Below the pieces are notes generated by a model. It was not told where the DNA came from. It saw only the letters and a list, made by a program, of their open reading frames with translations, and ran no database searches. Positions 9,695 to 19,400 of a DNA stretch of 64,000 nucleotides are shown in pieces; position 1 is the first letter of the stretch; each line of letters opens with the position of its first letter. The stretch spans positions 79,045 to 143,044 of the forward strand of contig NZ_NSCM01000006.1 of assembly GCF_003287735.1 (NCBI RefSeq). The letters are read 5' to 3'. The position numbers and the translations under genes were made by a program. Source of the stretch: Photorhabdus bodei. Its GTDB lineage: Bacteria; Pseudomonadota; Gammaproteobacteria; Enterobacterales; Enterobacteriaceae.

Positions 9695-10667
9695 AATATT
9701 AGCCAATATGCAGACTCGTTGTATCGGACGTTATCTGATTGATATTCCCTTGGCATTTGAAAACATCATCAACAATGAGATATTTATTGATGATGCAAAA
9801 ATAGAAACCAAGCGTATGCATCTATCCGCATTTGAACAGCGCATAGAGATAAGAGAGCAAAAATTAAGGACGACTAAAACTGCCGATCCGAAAGATCTGC
9901 CCTTTTTAAAGAAAGTTTATCATCTCCAGGGAAAATTATATGGCGTGATTTTTGATAGAAATAATAGTGTCAGTGAACCCGGTTTTTCCCGAATATTAGA
10001 AGCCCATTTATATGATAATGAGGTTGCTTTTATTATAGAAATGAAATTTACAGAGATATCAGATGATAAATATAGTTATTCAAGAAACCTTTATATAAAA
10101 TCTGGAGTGAATGAAAGCCAATATAAAATGCTTTCTCAAACTCTGGACAAAATGCAAAGGCTAATTGCCAGAATCAGTGGCAGAAAGGATAGCGATATTC
10201 CGATAGAGGCAGGAATCTGTATCCCTGATGGTTTTATTGCCGACTATAATAATGAAAAAGAAAATATAAAGTTTGTCTATCAAGGAAATCAGGATGATAA
10301 TTTCACATTCAGTCTTGAAATCATTAATGACTTTAAAGGGGAAGGCACTTTACTTGAACGTATTAGTGCGATTGAAAGGGATTGGTTTATTAACTATGGC
10401 AAGATAATAAGAAAGGGGGAAAGAAAAATAAATGGGATTCATGGGGAAGAGTTATTAGCAGTAGGTATGCAATCTCTTAATAATAATCCGCGTTATCAAT
10501 TTGATTTTGTTGCAAATGATATGGTGTTGAATAATAAAAAAATCTGTGTTGTCATTATGTTAATGAATTACCAGTTACCTGCAACGCCATATACCGAAGA
10601 TGAATTGATCGCGTTTTGGGATGCAATAACGAAAACCTTTCGTAGAGGAGCGGATGCTTTCGAATAG
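9684..10667 (+). CDS. Tli4-like T6SS immunity protein (lipase-effector immunity family)
   Basis: 327 residues. The opening TRCIGRYLIDIPLAFE, the later CIPDGFI segment (around 180-186) and the overall length match my memory of the two-domain Tli4 family that neutralises type VI secreted phospholipase effectors. Family members are usually periplasmic or lipid-anchored; no clear signal peptide is seen here, which is odd for that role. The start follows a purine-rich AAAGGAAAAGAGAAGGAAAAG stretch split over the preceding 25 bases. No intact lipase effector or VgrG lies nearby, so it would be an orphan immunity gene, guarding against sister cells or left over from a lost pair. Other possibility: an unrelated protein with a similar N-terminus. 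Confidence 0.6.
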   Translation: MKTEILANMQTRCIGRYLIDIPLAFENIINNEIFIDDAKIETKRMHLSAFEQRIEIREQKLRTTKTADPKDLPFLKKVYHLQGKLYGVIFDRNNSVSEPGFSRILEAHLYDNEVAFIIEMKFTEISDDKYSYSRNLYIKSGVNESQYKMLSQTLDKMQRLIARISGRKDSDIPIEAGICIPDGFIADYNNEKENIKFVYQGNQDDNFTFSLEIINDFKGEGTLLERISAIERDWFINYGKIIRKGERKINGIHGEELLAVGMQSLNNNPRYQFDFVANDMVLNNKKICVVIMLMNYQLPATPYTEDELIAFWDAITKTFRRGADAFE

Positions 10668-11008
10668 CGATGAAGTGAGAGGGATAGTGTTTTAAATAAT
10701 TCACTAATGGGAGGCTCAATGTGTTCTGATTTATATCGCTAATGGCTTTATTAGCTTATATGTTGTTTTTAAGTCCGGTAATATTGGTTGTTGATATACT
10801 TATCATTTGTCGGATAGGTTACCCGCAAATGCACATGCTCACCATCCCTCTCAAGCCTTTCACATTCTCCCTTTTTTGTAAATTTCTGGTGCTATTATCT
10901 CTATGTCGAAGTAAATAAATTTTTAAATAAGAGAAAGAGAGAAAAATTATTTTAATTCGTTTTGCCATAATAGCGTTAATAATGCTGTTTCAGCGGTAGC
11001 CTTGTTAA
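10668..11008. other. Intergenic stretch with no gene seen
   Basis: AT-rich DNA between the Tli4-like gene and an ERIC element. A weak hairpin (GCTAAT at 10738-10743 with ATTAGC at 10750-10755) may end the upstream transcript. The open frame crossing into the ERIC copy is an artefact of the repeat. Confidence 0.5.
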
Positions 11009-11135
11009 TATACCCGTTATCTTTCAAGTTGCCTCTTTGTTGGCTGCACTCACTCACCCCGGTCACATAGTTACCTATGCTCCCGGGGATTCGCTCCCTT
11101 GCCGTCGCGATGCATCTTGAAATCCATAGGGTATA
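11009..11135 (+). repeat. ERIC element, copy 1 (127 bp)
   Basis: Starts TATACCC and ends GGGTATA, with the ERIC core CTCACCCCGGTCACATAG and CTCCCGGGGATTC between. Length and core match the enterobacterial repetitive intergenic consensus. It lies downstream of the LuxR-type gene cluster. Confidence 0.9.
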
Positions 11136-11216
11136 GATCAAGGCTACCGTTATTTATTCTGGTACGTCCAGATTGAATATTATTGTCAGGAACAAAATGG
11201 TTTAATAATAAAATTG

Positions 11217-11885
11217 CTATGACAATAAGAATTTTTCTGGTACATAATGATGAAAATTATTCGCTAAACAGTATTCTTCCAGTTGTTGGCTGGAATGAAT
11301 CCCTATCTTGTTATATATCCTGGCCATATAGGTTTCAATGGTACGATAAGCAATATTTAATATCTGTCTAATTTGTTGTCTGGTGTATTTTTGTAAAAAG
11401 AAAAAGATGATATCCCATTCACGCGGCGTAAAAATATCGCTTGGTGGTTGAAGCATAATGGATGCCGGTAGTTTTTTATAATATTGATATAGGCTGGCTA
11501 ATGAGTAGCTTTTAGCTTCCCAACAATGATACATGACGCCGATACAATTTCCATCTTCATGATAAAAAGGCAATTTTTCACAAAAGTAAGATGATAACAT
11601 TTGATCTTGTCCGAATATATGTGTTTCAACTGAACATATTCTCTGTTCTTTTGCCATGACCATACTATCTTGAATAATAAATTCCTTAGCAAATTCAGCG
11701 CCGTCCCAAGGGAGTTCATGATCATAAAGTCCATCATAATTAAATGATGCTTTAAAATTATGAATATATTTCTTTGTTGCTGAGTTACCATAAATGAAAT
11801 TTGAAGAACTATCTTTTATTCCCCACGGCTCATTGCTGATTTCCATCGTGTTGATAATTTGAGGTGATATCGTATAGTTCTTCAT
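11217..11885 (-). CDS. PAS-LuxR family transcriptional regulator (first of three)
   Basis: 222 residues. An N-terminal PAS-type sensor (about 15-120, with SNEPWGIKDSSSNFIYGN) is followed by a LuxR helix-turn-helix (about 155-215; TPREWDIIFFFLQKYTRQQI, then IAYRTIETYMARIYNKIG). It should bind DNA and sense a small molecule, without a partner LuxI synthase in the window. Such PAS4-LuxR solos are abundant in Photorhabdus. The start is ATG after AAGGAGTCTTT. It lies in tandem with two paralogues on the same strand; the closest remnant of it is at 12085-12211. Ligand and targets are unknown. Confidence 0.88.
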   Translation of the reverse strand: MKNYTISPQIINTMEISNEPWGIKDSSSNFIYGNSATKKYIHNFKASFNYDGLYDHELPWDGAEFAKEFIIQDSMVMAKEQRICSVETHIFGQDQMLSSYFCEKLPFYHEDGNCIGVMYHCWEAKSYSLASLYQYYKKLPASIMLQPPSDIFTPREWDIIFFFLQKYTRQQIRQILNIAYRTIETYMARIYNKIGIHSSQQLEEYCLANNFHHYVPEKFLLS

Positions 11886-12084
11886 AAAGACTCCTTGAAA
11901 ATTTTCAGTTTAAATGAACATTCTACTTTGAGATTCCCTGGTGCTTTCTGAGGTATAGCAATAAAATTGACTTTTTTCATAAGAGTTTTCTAGTGTTATA
12001 TGTTATGGCAGAATGAATGGTTGCCTGTTTATTTTATTTAAAACAATGAGTTATGTAGTAAGGCTCCTTGCAATCAAATAATTT

Positions 12085-12211
12085 CTTAATATTATGAATG
12101 AATTATTTTGTTGCTGGATTGCCGTAACGTAAATAAAGCATGAAGAACTATCTTTTACTTCCCTACAGTCCATTACCTAATCTGAGGTGATATTGCATAG
12201 TTCTTCTTCAT
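12085..12211 (-). pseudogene. 5' remnant of a fourth PAS-LuxR gene
   Basis: The minus strand begins MKKNYAISPQI then stops, matching MKNYTISPQI of the gene at 11217-11885. DNA similarity continues through the regions corresponding to KDSSSNFIYGNSA, with frameshifts. It is the start of a duplicated paralogue whose remainder has been lost. Confidence 0.75.
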
Positions 12212-12238
12212 AATAAAAATTTTATTGTGATTTAGAGC

Positions 12239-12925
12239 CTAAGGAAATATTCTGCTTTCCCGGTTCACAAATCTCTCTGGCACGTAGAGGTCATAGTCAT
12301 TCGTGCGGCAATATTCTTCTAATTGACGGCTAGAATGAACACCAATTCGTTTATATATTCGTGAGAAATGGGTTTCAACCGTACGATAGGAAATATTTAA
12401 CATCCTACCGATTTGCTTACTAGTATACTTATGTAACATGAGGAAAATAACATCCCATTCCCGTTGTGTAAATATATCGGTTGGTGGAGAGAACAGAATA
12501 GATGCCGGGAGTTTTCCATAAAATAGACGGGTAAATGAGAAATCCTGAGCTTTCCATCCGTGGAAAATGACTCCGACACATTCGTTATCATCATTATAGA
12601 GTGGATATTTTTCTTGGAAATAAGATGAAAGAAAATTATCTTTCCCGAATATGTGTGTTTCAAGTGAACATACTCTTGCTTCTTTCTCCATTACTATTTG
12701 ATCGTGAATAACGAATTCTTTTGCATACTCAACGCCTTCCCAAGGAATTTCATCATCATATTGCCCTTCATAATCAAATGAATCTGAAATATTGTGAAGA
12801 TGTTTGAGTGCTAGATTGCCGTAAATAAAACATGAATTTTTATCTTTGATTCCCCAAGGTTCATTACTTTGCTGCATGGTATTAATGACTTGAGATGAAA
12901 TATTGAAATTATTAGATTTTATCAT
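12239..12925 (-). CDS. PAS-LuxR family transcriptional regulator (second of three)
   Basis: 228 residues, with the same architecture as its neighbours: PAS-type sensor (about 18-125; SNEPWGIKDKNSCFIYGN) and a LuxR helix-turn-helix (about 155-215; TQREWDVIFLMLHKYTSKQIG and ISYRTVETHFSRIYKRIGVH). The DNA-binding half is the best preserved of the three (KQIGRMLNISYRTVETHFSRI). The start is ATG after AGGATATC. Tandem duplication gave rise to the group. Sensor ligand unknown; no LuxI seen. Confidence 0.88.
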   Translation of the reverse strand: MIKSNNFNISSQVINTMQQSNEPWGIKDKNSCFIYGNLALKHLHNISDSFDYEGQYDDEIPWEGVEYAKEFVIHDQIVMEKEARVCSLETHIFGKDNFLSSYFQEKYPLYNDDNECVGVIFHGWKAQDFSFTRLFYGKLPASILFSPPTDIFTQREWDVIFLMLHKYTSKQIGRMLNISYRTVETHFSRIYKRIGVHSSRQLEEYCRTNDYDLYVPERFVNRESRIFP

Positions 12926-12961
12926 AATGATATCCTGCCGTGTAATTAATATTTTATAAAT

Positions 12962-13651
12962 TTACAATTCCTTACTACCAATAGTGATAAAACGTTCAGG
13001 AATATAAAGATGATAGTTATTCTTCTTACAGAAATCTGCTAATTCTATCTGTGGTGGTAAATTAAATTTCTGGTAAATTGACTGAATATGATTAACAACA
13101 TCTTCTGTGCTCATCGTTAATTCTTCACCGATGCTCTCTTCATCCTGTGATCGCAGGGTTAGAAAAAGCACCTCCCACTCGGTTTGCGTCAATAGATTGT
13201 TTGGTGGCGTAAATTCCAGGTTTGATGGCGATGTTCTGTCATAATAGTAAGAAACAGAAAAGTTTTGAGGTTGATACATATGAAAGAAGATCCCAATGCA
13301 ATCATTATTCTCATCATAAAGGGGAAATTTATCACAAATATAGCTTTGTTTGACGTTATTTTCTCCAAACCGATGTGTTTCCAGTGAAGTGATGCGTTGC
13401 ATAGTTTGGATGGCTTTTTGATCCTGACGGTGGACTTCTTCTGCATATTCTGCGATAGGCGAGGGCAATTCACCCATGGTAAGCCCGATAATATCGAAAT
13501 CTTCAGGAAGGTTGAGTAGTTGATAGAAAGCAGGGTTAGCATAAATAAATCTTGACTGATGATCTCTGGCACCCCAAGGTTCATTGCTTTTGTCCCACAT
13601 CAGGGTTAATTGTGGTGTAATAAGAGTGGATTTGTTTCGTATGTTTGACAT
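12962..13651 (-). CDS. PAS-LuxR family regulator with a degenerate DNA-binding domain (third of three)
   Basis: 229 residues from the ATG at 13651, chosen because TAGGAG lies 7 bases upstream; the frame is open 75 bases further. The PAS part (SNEPWGARDHQSRFIYANPAF) is well kept. The C-terminal part aligns with LuxR helix-turn-helix domains, but its recognition helix reads LTMSTEDVVNHIQSIYQKFN instead of the usual ISYRTVETHxxxIYxKIG. It has therefore lost most conserved DNA-contact residues. It may bind a different operator, act as a non-DNA-binding partner, or be decaying. It is first in transcription order of the three tandem genes. Confidence 0.82.
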   Translation of the reverse strand: MSNIRNKSTLITPQLTLMWDKSNEPWGARDHQSRFIYANPAFYQLLNLPEDFDIIGLTMGELPSPIAEYAEEVHRQDQKAIQTMQRITSLETHRFGENNVKQSYICDKFPLYDENNDCIGIFFHMYQPQNFSVSYYYDRTSPSNLEFTPPNNLLTQTEWEVLFLTLRSQDEESIGEELTMSTEDVVNHIQSIYQKFNLPPQIELADFCKKNNYHLYIPERFITIGSKEL

Positions 13652-14353
13652 AGTAACTCCTAAATTCCTATTTAAATCATTATCTGAATGGTTGCTTTTT
13701 CGATTATGTCTTAAGTGGACAGCCATATAATAGAATATAATGCTTTTCTCGTCAAAAAGCGTATGTTTATTAATTGAATTTTTACTATTTAATAATGAAA
13801 CTTTAAATAGAGAGGAATATAACTATATATACTATTTTAGATGAAGATTATTTAAATGATTTATTGAAAGATCAAGTAGAGGTTGTTGCTGTGCTCGCTG
13901 CTGTGCCTGATATCAGCTATTTTTAGCTGAAAAATAGGTATTATTAATGATCAATAATTGCAGATTATAGTTGAAATTATCAGCATCCTCATTGTTGTCA
14001 GTTGTTCAATAATTATTTGTCCTAATGCTTAAGAGCTGTTCTGTTAAACGATTTGATTTACTCGTCTTTGTAATAAAGAACAAATCTGAACAGCGGCATG
14101 AAAAAAATAGTGGTTTTTGGTCATATTTTTGACGTGGCATTAAGATTGAACTAAATAGATTACGCCTGTTGTGTTAAGTATATGCTCTTGGTTTTTTACC
14201 TTGTTTGTGCTCATTACCCTTTTAAAAGGGTAGTTGACAATAGTGACTCCCTTGGGATTAAGTAGTCAATACTTAATGAACGACGCTAACATAAATTTGG
14301 TTTTTTTATTGGAATTTAATTTTTTCTTGATGCTATCCGTTACTTCACATGTA
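13652..14353. other. Non-coding AT-rich stretch upstream of the regulator cluster
   Basis: About 700 bp with no gene I can support. It should hold the promoter of the minus-strand LuxR genes. No tRNA, palindrome or transposase remnant recognised. Confidence 0.5.
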
Positions 14354-14481
14354 TATACCCTATGGATTTCAAGTTGCATCGCGACGGCAAGGGAACGAAT
14401 CCCCGGGGAGCATAGATAACGATGTGACCGGGGTGAGTGAGTGCAGCCAACAAAGAGGCAGCTTGAAAGATGGCGGGTATA
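14354..14481 (-). repeat. ERIC element, copy 2 (128 bp, inverted relative to copy 1)
   Basis: Same element in reverse orientation: TATACCCTATGGATTTCAAG at the left and GGCGGGTATA at the right, with the core GTGACCGGGGTGAGTGAG. Open frames here are repeat-derived. Just after it, AAAAGGCA (14536-14543) and TGCCTTTT (14563-14570) form a possible hairpin. Confidence 0.9.
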
Positions 14482-14726
14482 ACACGCAAGTTTAATGGGA
14501 AGTAAAAAGATCGGCAAAGATGAGCTTGATATGACAAAAGGCACGGAGGTACGTTCTTATGATGCCTTTTAGGTCGTGGAAGATATCAACAGTGGATGGA
14601 ACAGTAGAAACGCAACCATTGTTGTTGAACTTAGGGTTCAATATGGCTACCATCGATCGAAGGTACAGTTATCAATTTGATAGCTTGTCCTTTTTAGATG
14701 ATTAGAGGGGAATAGGAGGAGGTTAT

Positions 14727-15362
14727 ATGCCAGCAAGATTGGTAAATCCTGAAAAGGTTAATGAGGTTTTCGCTCATCTGAATGAAAGCCCAGATAATCA
14801 TACCCTCTATACTGCGTTGATGAATGGGGTTGATATTACTGATCAGATAAAAGGGTTGTTGCTTTCGCCAGGTTATCGCATGGTTCGTGTTGATGGTCGA
14901 TTTGGTAATCGTATCAGTCAATCCCACTTCGAGCTGGCGTTGGTTAACGATGTGTCTCAAGAAGTCGTCTACTATAACAGAGTTATTATACAGCCTGATG
15001 TAGTATTAAATTGCCGCCCTGTAACACAAATTCTTGTTTGGCGTATTCTGAAACGTGAACATCGAACGGTTTTGCATGAACTGGCTGGTCAGGTGTTCTT
15101 CGGTTACTTGCTCGAATCTTATAATGTGATTGTGTCAGATATGAACCAGACTCATGACGGTATTTCTTTTTGGCAGGCCCGTATGTATGACGCGCTGGCG
15201 TATAATATGCATGTTTATGCTTATGATATGATTACCTGTGAGTTGCGTAAGATTTTGACCCAGAATGATGTTAGTCGCCAAGAATCTTGGTTATGGGGAG
15301 ATCCTGAATATCATCAGAATAGATTGGCAATTATTTCGAAAAGTGAATTACCCATCCAATAG
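14727..15362 (+). CDS. Unrecognised 211-residue protein
   Basis: A well-formed gene: ATG preceded by AGGAGGAGG, 211 codons, and a strong terminator starting 1 base after the stop. The protein is soluble with no signal peptide or membrane segment. The stretch around 150-170 (SFWQARMYDALAYNMHVYAY) and the balanced composition suggest a folded enzyme-like domain, but I do not recognise the family. It sits between two ERIC copies, upstream of the MARTX toxin, in the place where RtxC-type acyltransferases often lie. It does not look like RtxC to me. Confidence 0.7.
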   Translation: MPARLVNPEKVNEVFAHLNESPDNHTLYTALMNGVDITDQIKGLLLSPGYRMVRVDGRFGNRISQSHFELALVNDVSQEVVYYNRVIIQPDVVLNCRPVTQILVWRILKREHRTVLHELAGQVFFGYLLESYNVIVSDMNQTHDGISFWQARMYDALAYNMHVYAYDMITCELRKILTQNDVSRQESWLWGDPEYHQNRLAIISKSELPIQ

Positions 15363-15382
15363 ACCCACTTTGTGGGTTTTTT
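15363..15382 (+). terminator. Rho-independent terminator
   Basis: ACCCAC (15363-15368) pairs with GTGGGT (15372-15377) over a 3-base loop, followed by a run of T. It lies directly after the stop codon of the 211-residue gene, so that gene is a single transcription unit. Confidence 0.9.
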
Positions 15383-15467
15383 CATAATCGATCTGAATGA
15401 TTCCATTATAATTAACTTGCGATATATCAATCCTCACCCAACGCGCTATCCCTCATTGTAAAGTCTA

Positions 15468-15594
15468 TATACCCGTCATCTTTCAAGTTGCTTCTTTGTT
15501 GGCTGCACTCACTCACCCCGGTCACATAGTTCTCTATGCTCCCGGGGATTCGCTCCCTTGCCGCCGCGATGCATCTTGAAATCCATAGGGTATA
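15468..15594 (+). repeat. ERIC element, copy 3 (127 bp)
   Basis: TATACCC to GGGTATA with the full ERIC core. Between the 211-residue gene and the long toxin leader region. Confidence 0.9.
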
Positions 15595-16110
15595 AATTTC
15601 CAGAACAGTGTTTGAAGTCTAATTTTGCTATTAATTTAACTCATTATAGTTAGTAATATTGTATTTATTGGTCGTATTTATTTAGATCAGAGTAATGGGA
15701 GTGAACTGTTGTTTTTTACTATAGATATTTTCTTGAAAAGAAATAAGTTAAATTTTCCTGCATTTCTGATTCAACAATGTTAATAATTTAACCTTAGTAA
15801 TTTTATTTATGAAAATTTTTTAATTATTCTAATAAAAACAATAAGTTAATCTGTGGGTTAATCTTATTTTTCACTATTTCATTTGCATTGTTAATATCAA
15901 TGTAGGGATATAGGGCAATATATGGGGGGTAAACAGACTTTCTTATGCATTAATATTGATTTTGAGTTTTTGCTCTATATTATTTTATTCTGATTATTCA
16001 TTTAACCGTATTTTTAGATATATAAGTCCATTATGTCTCTGAGCTTAGGGTTTTTGCTTCACTATATATTTTATAATCTTTTTGAGTAAATTTCTTGTTG
16101 AGGAAGAAAT
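15595..16110. other. Very AT-rich leader upstream of the MARTX gene
   Basis: About 500 bp with no gene, strikingly poor in G and C, as is typical of promoter regions silenced by H-NS (inference). It presumably contains the toxin promoter. Confidence 0.5.
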
Positions 16111-16188
16111 ATGTCTAAAAAATTCGAACAAATCACTTCTGATATCAGTTATAACAAAGGCGTTTTTTCTCATTATTTCTTTGATTAG
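16111..16188 (+). CDS. Possible 25-codon leader ORF upstream of the MARTX gene
   Basis: ATG at 16111 follows GAGGAAG with 8-base spacing and opens MSKKFEQITSDISYN, ending in a stop at 16186-16188. It could be a leader peptide or the start of a lost gene. About 110 bp later CCGTGG (16297-16302) and CCACGG (16326-16331) form an inverted repeat before the toxin start. No homologue recalled. Confidence 0.3.
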   Translation: MSKKFEQITSDISYNKGVFSHYFFD

Positions 16189-16415
16189 AAAGAAAACAAT
16201 CAATGGAGTAATAACTCAATAGAGTTAGAGTAATCTACCTAATTAGACAGAATTATATAAATAATGCCTGGGTGATGGCTGTCATTATATTTTTTACCGT
16301 GGGAAGAACGGTGGGTTTGCTCTGTCCACGGAAAACTAGATTCTCAAAATCGCTGCTGTATCTGCCAGATGCAGTGGTTTTCTATTTAACCTCAGTTTAA
16401 ATTAAGGGATTGTTT

Positions 16416-19400
16416 ATGGGAAAATCATCAAACCGTAGTACAGAATATTTCTTTACTGGAAAATATTACGATGATGATGATGGCAATAATATTGTTGCTA
16501 TTGGTGTCGGAGGGGTTATTTATGCCAAAGGAGGAGATGATCGTATTATCCTCGGGTCAATTGGAGCAACAGTTTATGCCGATTCTGGCAACAAGGTAGT
16601 CGATGGTAGCGCCGGATATTTAAAAGTAGTGGATAAGGAAGGTAATCTGGCCGTACATGGCGCCGCGGGTTATTCGGGTATTGATAAAAGTGGTAATGGT
16701 AATATTTCATTTACTGGTGCGGCAGGGGGTGTTTTTATGGATCATCAGGGTGACCACGGTGATCTCAATTTCTCAGGAGCAGCGGCTTATAATGGCCTGA
16801 ATCGCAAAGGACAATCCGGTAATGTGACTTTTAACGGTGTTGGTGGTTATAACGAATTATGGCATGAAACGAATCAAGGTAATTTAAATTTTGCCGGCGC
16901 TGGTGCCGGTAATAAAATTGACCGTACCTGGTATGATCACTATGAGACAAGCCACGGTGATGTGAAATTTGACGGTGGGGGAGCAGCGAATAGTATCAGT
17001 TCGTGGGTTGAAAGTGGCAATATTAATTTCACAGGTGCCGGGGCTGATAACCACATTATACGTAAAGGTAGAGAAGGCAATATTATTTTGCATGGCGCCG
17101 GGGCATCAAACCGTATTGAGCGTTTGCGCCAAAGTCAAGATCAATATGGACAGACGCACGGTAATATCGAATTTGAAGGGGCAGGGGGTTATAACCGGAT
17201 CTATTCTGATGTCGCACATGGTGATATTACTTTTGATGGTGCCGGTGCTTACAATGAAATATCAAGAATCGACGCGGATAGCGGTTCTCGTGATGGCACT
17301 CTGGAATATGCTAAAGCTGAAGAGATTGTATTAATAACGGCGACGATAGGAGGAAGTTGCATTCAGCAATCCCAACAAGTAACAGGTATTAAATCAACTA
17401 TCGAGCCTAACACTTACCTCTTTGCATTTGCCGATGAAATGTACACTAAGATTAGCAAAGTCCAACTCCGAAATGATCCTGAAACCGGTAAGCTCAATTA
17501 TTACGCCACTTCTTGGTATAAACAGGGAAATCACCTTAAGAATCTTGCTACGGAGAATATCGCTTCAAGCAATGGATTTACTGATATAGGCATCAATGGT
17601 GGTTACCGTCTCTCTAATTTAATCTTCGAACATCATCACCCTGTTATTATTCAACATACTGTTGAAGAAGATTTGCAGGAGAACCAGTGGGTGACTTATG
17701 CCGGTGGAACCAATGCCCGAGCAGGAGATATCACGTTAATTGACGCCAAGATGCATGGGTATGCAATCCATTCTGGTGGTTTGATATTAGATGTTTCAGC
17801 GGTGAAATCGAACTGTCAACCGAACACTTATATTTATGCCAAGTATGTTGAGTCATATACCAAAGTGGTGATGGTTGAATTGGCGAATAATCCTGAAACC
17901 GGTGCGCTGCAATATTATGCCAGTGCGTGGTACAAAGCAGGTGATCATACCGGTAATCTGGCTGCTGAAGATTTTTCATTCAAAAATGGTTATCGCTCAA
18001 TGGGTATGGGCGGATATTCGCTAACTAATCTGCAATACAAAGTGAATTCAGTATGCCGTGTTTCTGAGCACTTAGCACATACCGAAGAGTACAGTCATCA
18101 GGAGTTGGTGAAATTATCCGCCGATATGGGTGACAGCGCCGGTGACATTAATTTCAAGGGCATGGGGGGCGGTAATGTCATTACCTCCAGTGTCATACGC
18201 GGCAATGTCAATTTTGAAGGCGCGGGTGCTGCTAATGTCATCGTGAAAAAGGGGGAACAGGGCGATCTGACGTTCCGTGGCGCAGGTCTGGCAAACGTAT
18301 TGGTTCATCAAAGCCAGCGTGGAGAAATGGATGTTTACGCTGGCGGTGCAGCAAACGTATTGGTTCGGATCGGTGATGGGCGATATCTGGCTCATCTTTT
18401 GGCGATAGGTAATATCTCGATCCACCAAGGCAATGGCGATAGCCGAGTTATCATGTTTGGGGGTTACAACACTCATGACCAAATAGGTAATGGCAACGCT
18501 AATTGGTTAGGTGCCGGCGGTTTTAATGTGATGACCCAAACAGGTAAGGGGAAGGTCTCCTCGGTACTGGTGGGTGGCGCCAATGTGCTGACTAAGCTTG
18601 GTGCCGGTGATTTGGTTGCCGGTATGCTTGGTGGCGCGAACATTATCACGCATCTCGGCGATGATAAAATATCAGGCACCACGGCGGTTGCATTAGGTGG
18701 TGCCAATATTCTGACGAAAAAGGGCAGAGGTAAAGCTATTGCGCTGATGGGCGGTGGTGCCAATGTGTTTACTCACATTGGCAATGGAAGTACGACGGGG
18801 GTGATGTTAGGTGGCGCTAATATCTTGACTAAAATCGAAAATGGTGACACCACGGGTATCATGCTCGGCATAGGTAATGTGCTGACTCATGTCGGTGGCA
18901 ATCAGACTCTGGGAGTTATGGGAGCCGCGGGCAATGTCTTTACCAAAGTGGGTAATGGAACGGCGATTGCTGCCATGATTGGTGAGGGTAATATCTTTAC
19001 CTATGTTGGCAGCGGTGATGCATGGGGGTTGATGGGAGGCTTGGGGAATGTTTTTACCAGAGTGGGGGATGGTAAAGCGTTGGCATTGATGATAGCCGCC
19101 GGCAATGTGTTTACTCACATTGGTGATGAAATGAGTGTTGCCTTGATGTTGGCTAAAGGCAATATCGCCACCAAAGTGGGTAACGGCATGACGCTGGCAG
19201 CAATGATCGGTGAGGCCAATGTGATGACCCATATTGGTAATGGCTCAACCTTTGCCGCGATGATCGGGCAGGGCAATATCCTGACGAAAGCGGGCAATGA
19301 TTTGGCGCTCGGTTTGATGATTGGTGAGGCCAATATCTATTCGCATGTAGGTAATGGCACCAGTATTGGCTTGTTTGCCGGCGAGCTGAATGTAATGACC

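Noticed and set aside
10947..11141. Small open frames over ERIC copies (also at 14234-14544 and 52472-52750)
   Set aside because: They are translations of the repeated element, share the same CIATARERIPG-like or SPRSH-like peptide, and have no ribosome binding site.
14727..15362. RtxC-type toxin acyltransferase, expected beside a MARTX gene
   Set aside because: Position would suit, but the sequence shows none of the RtxC/HlyC features I know, and a terminator separates it from the toxin.
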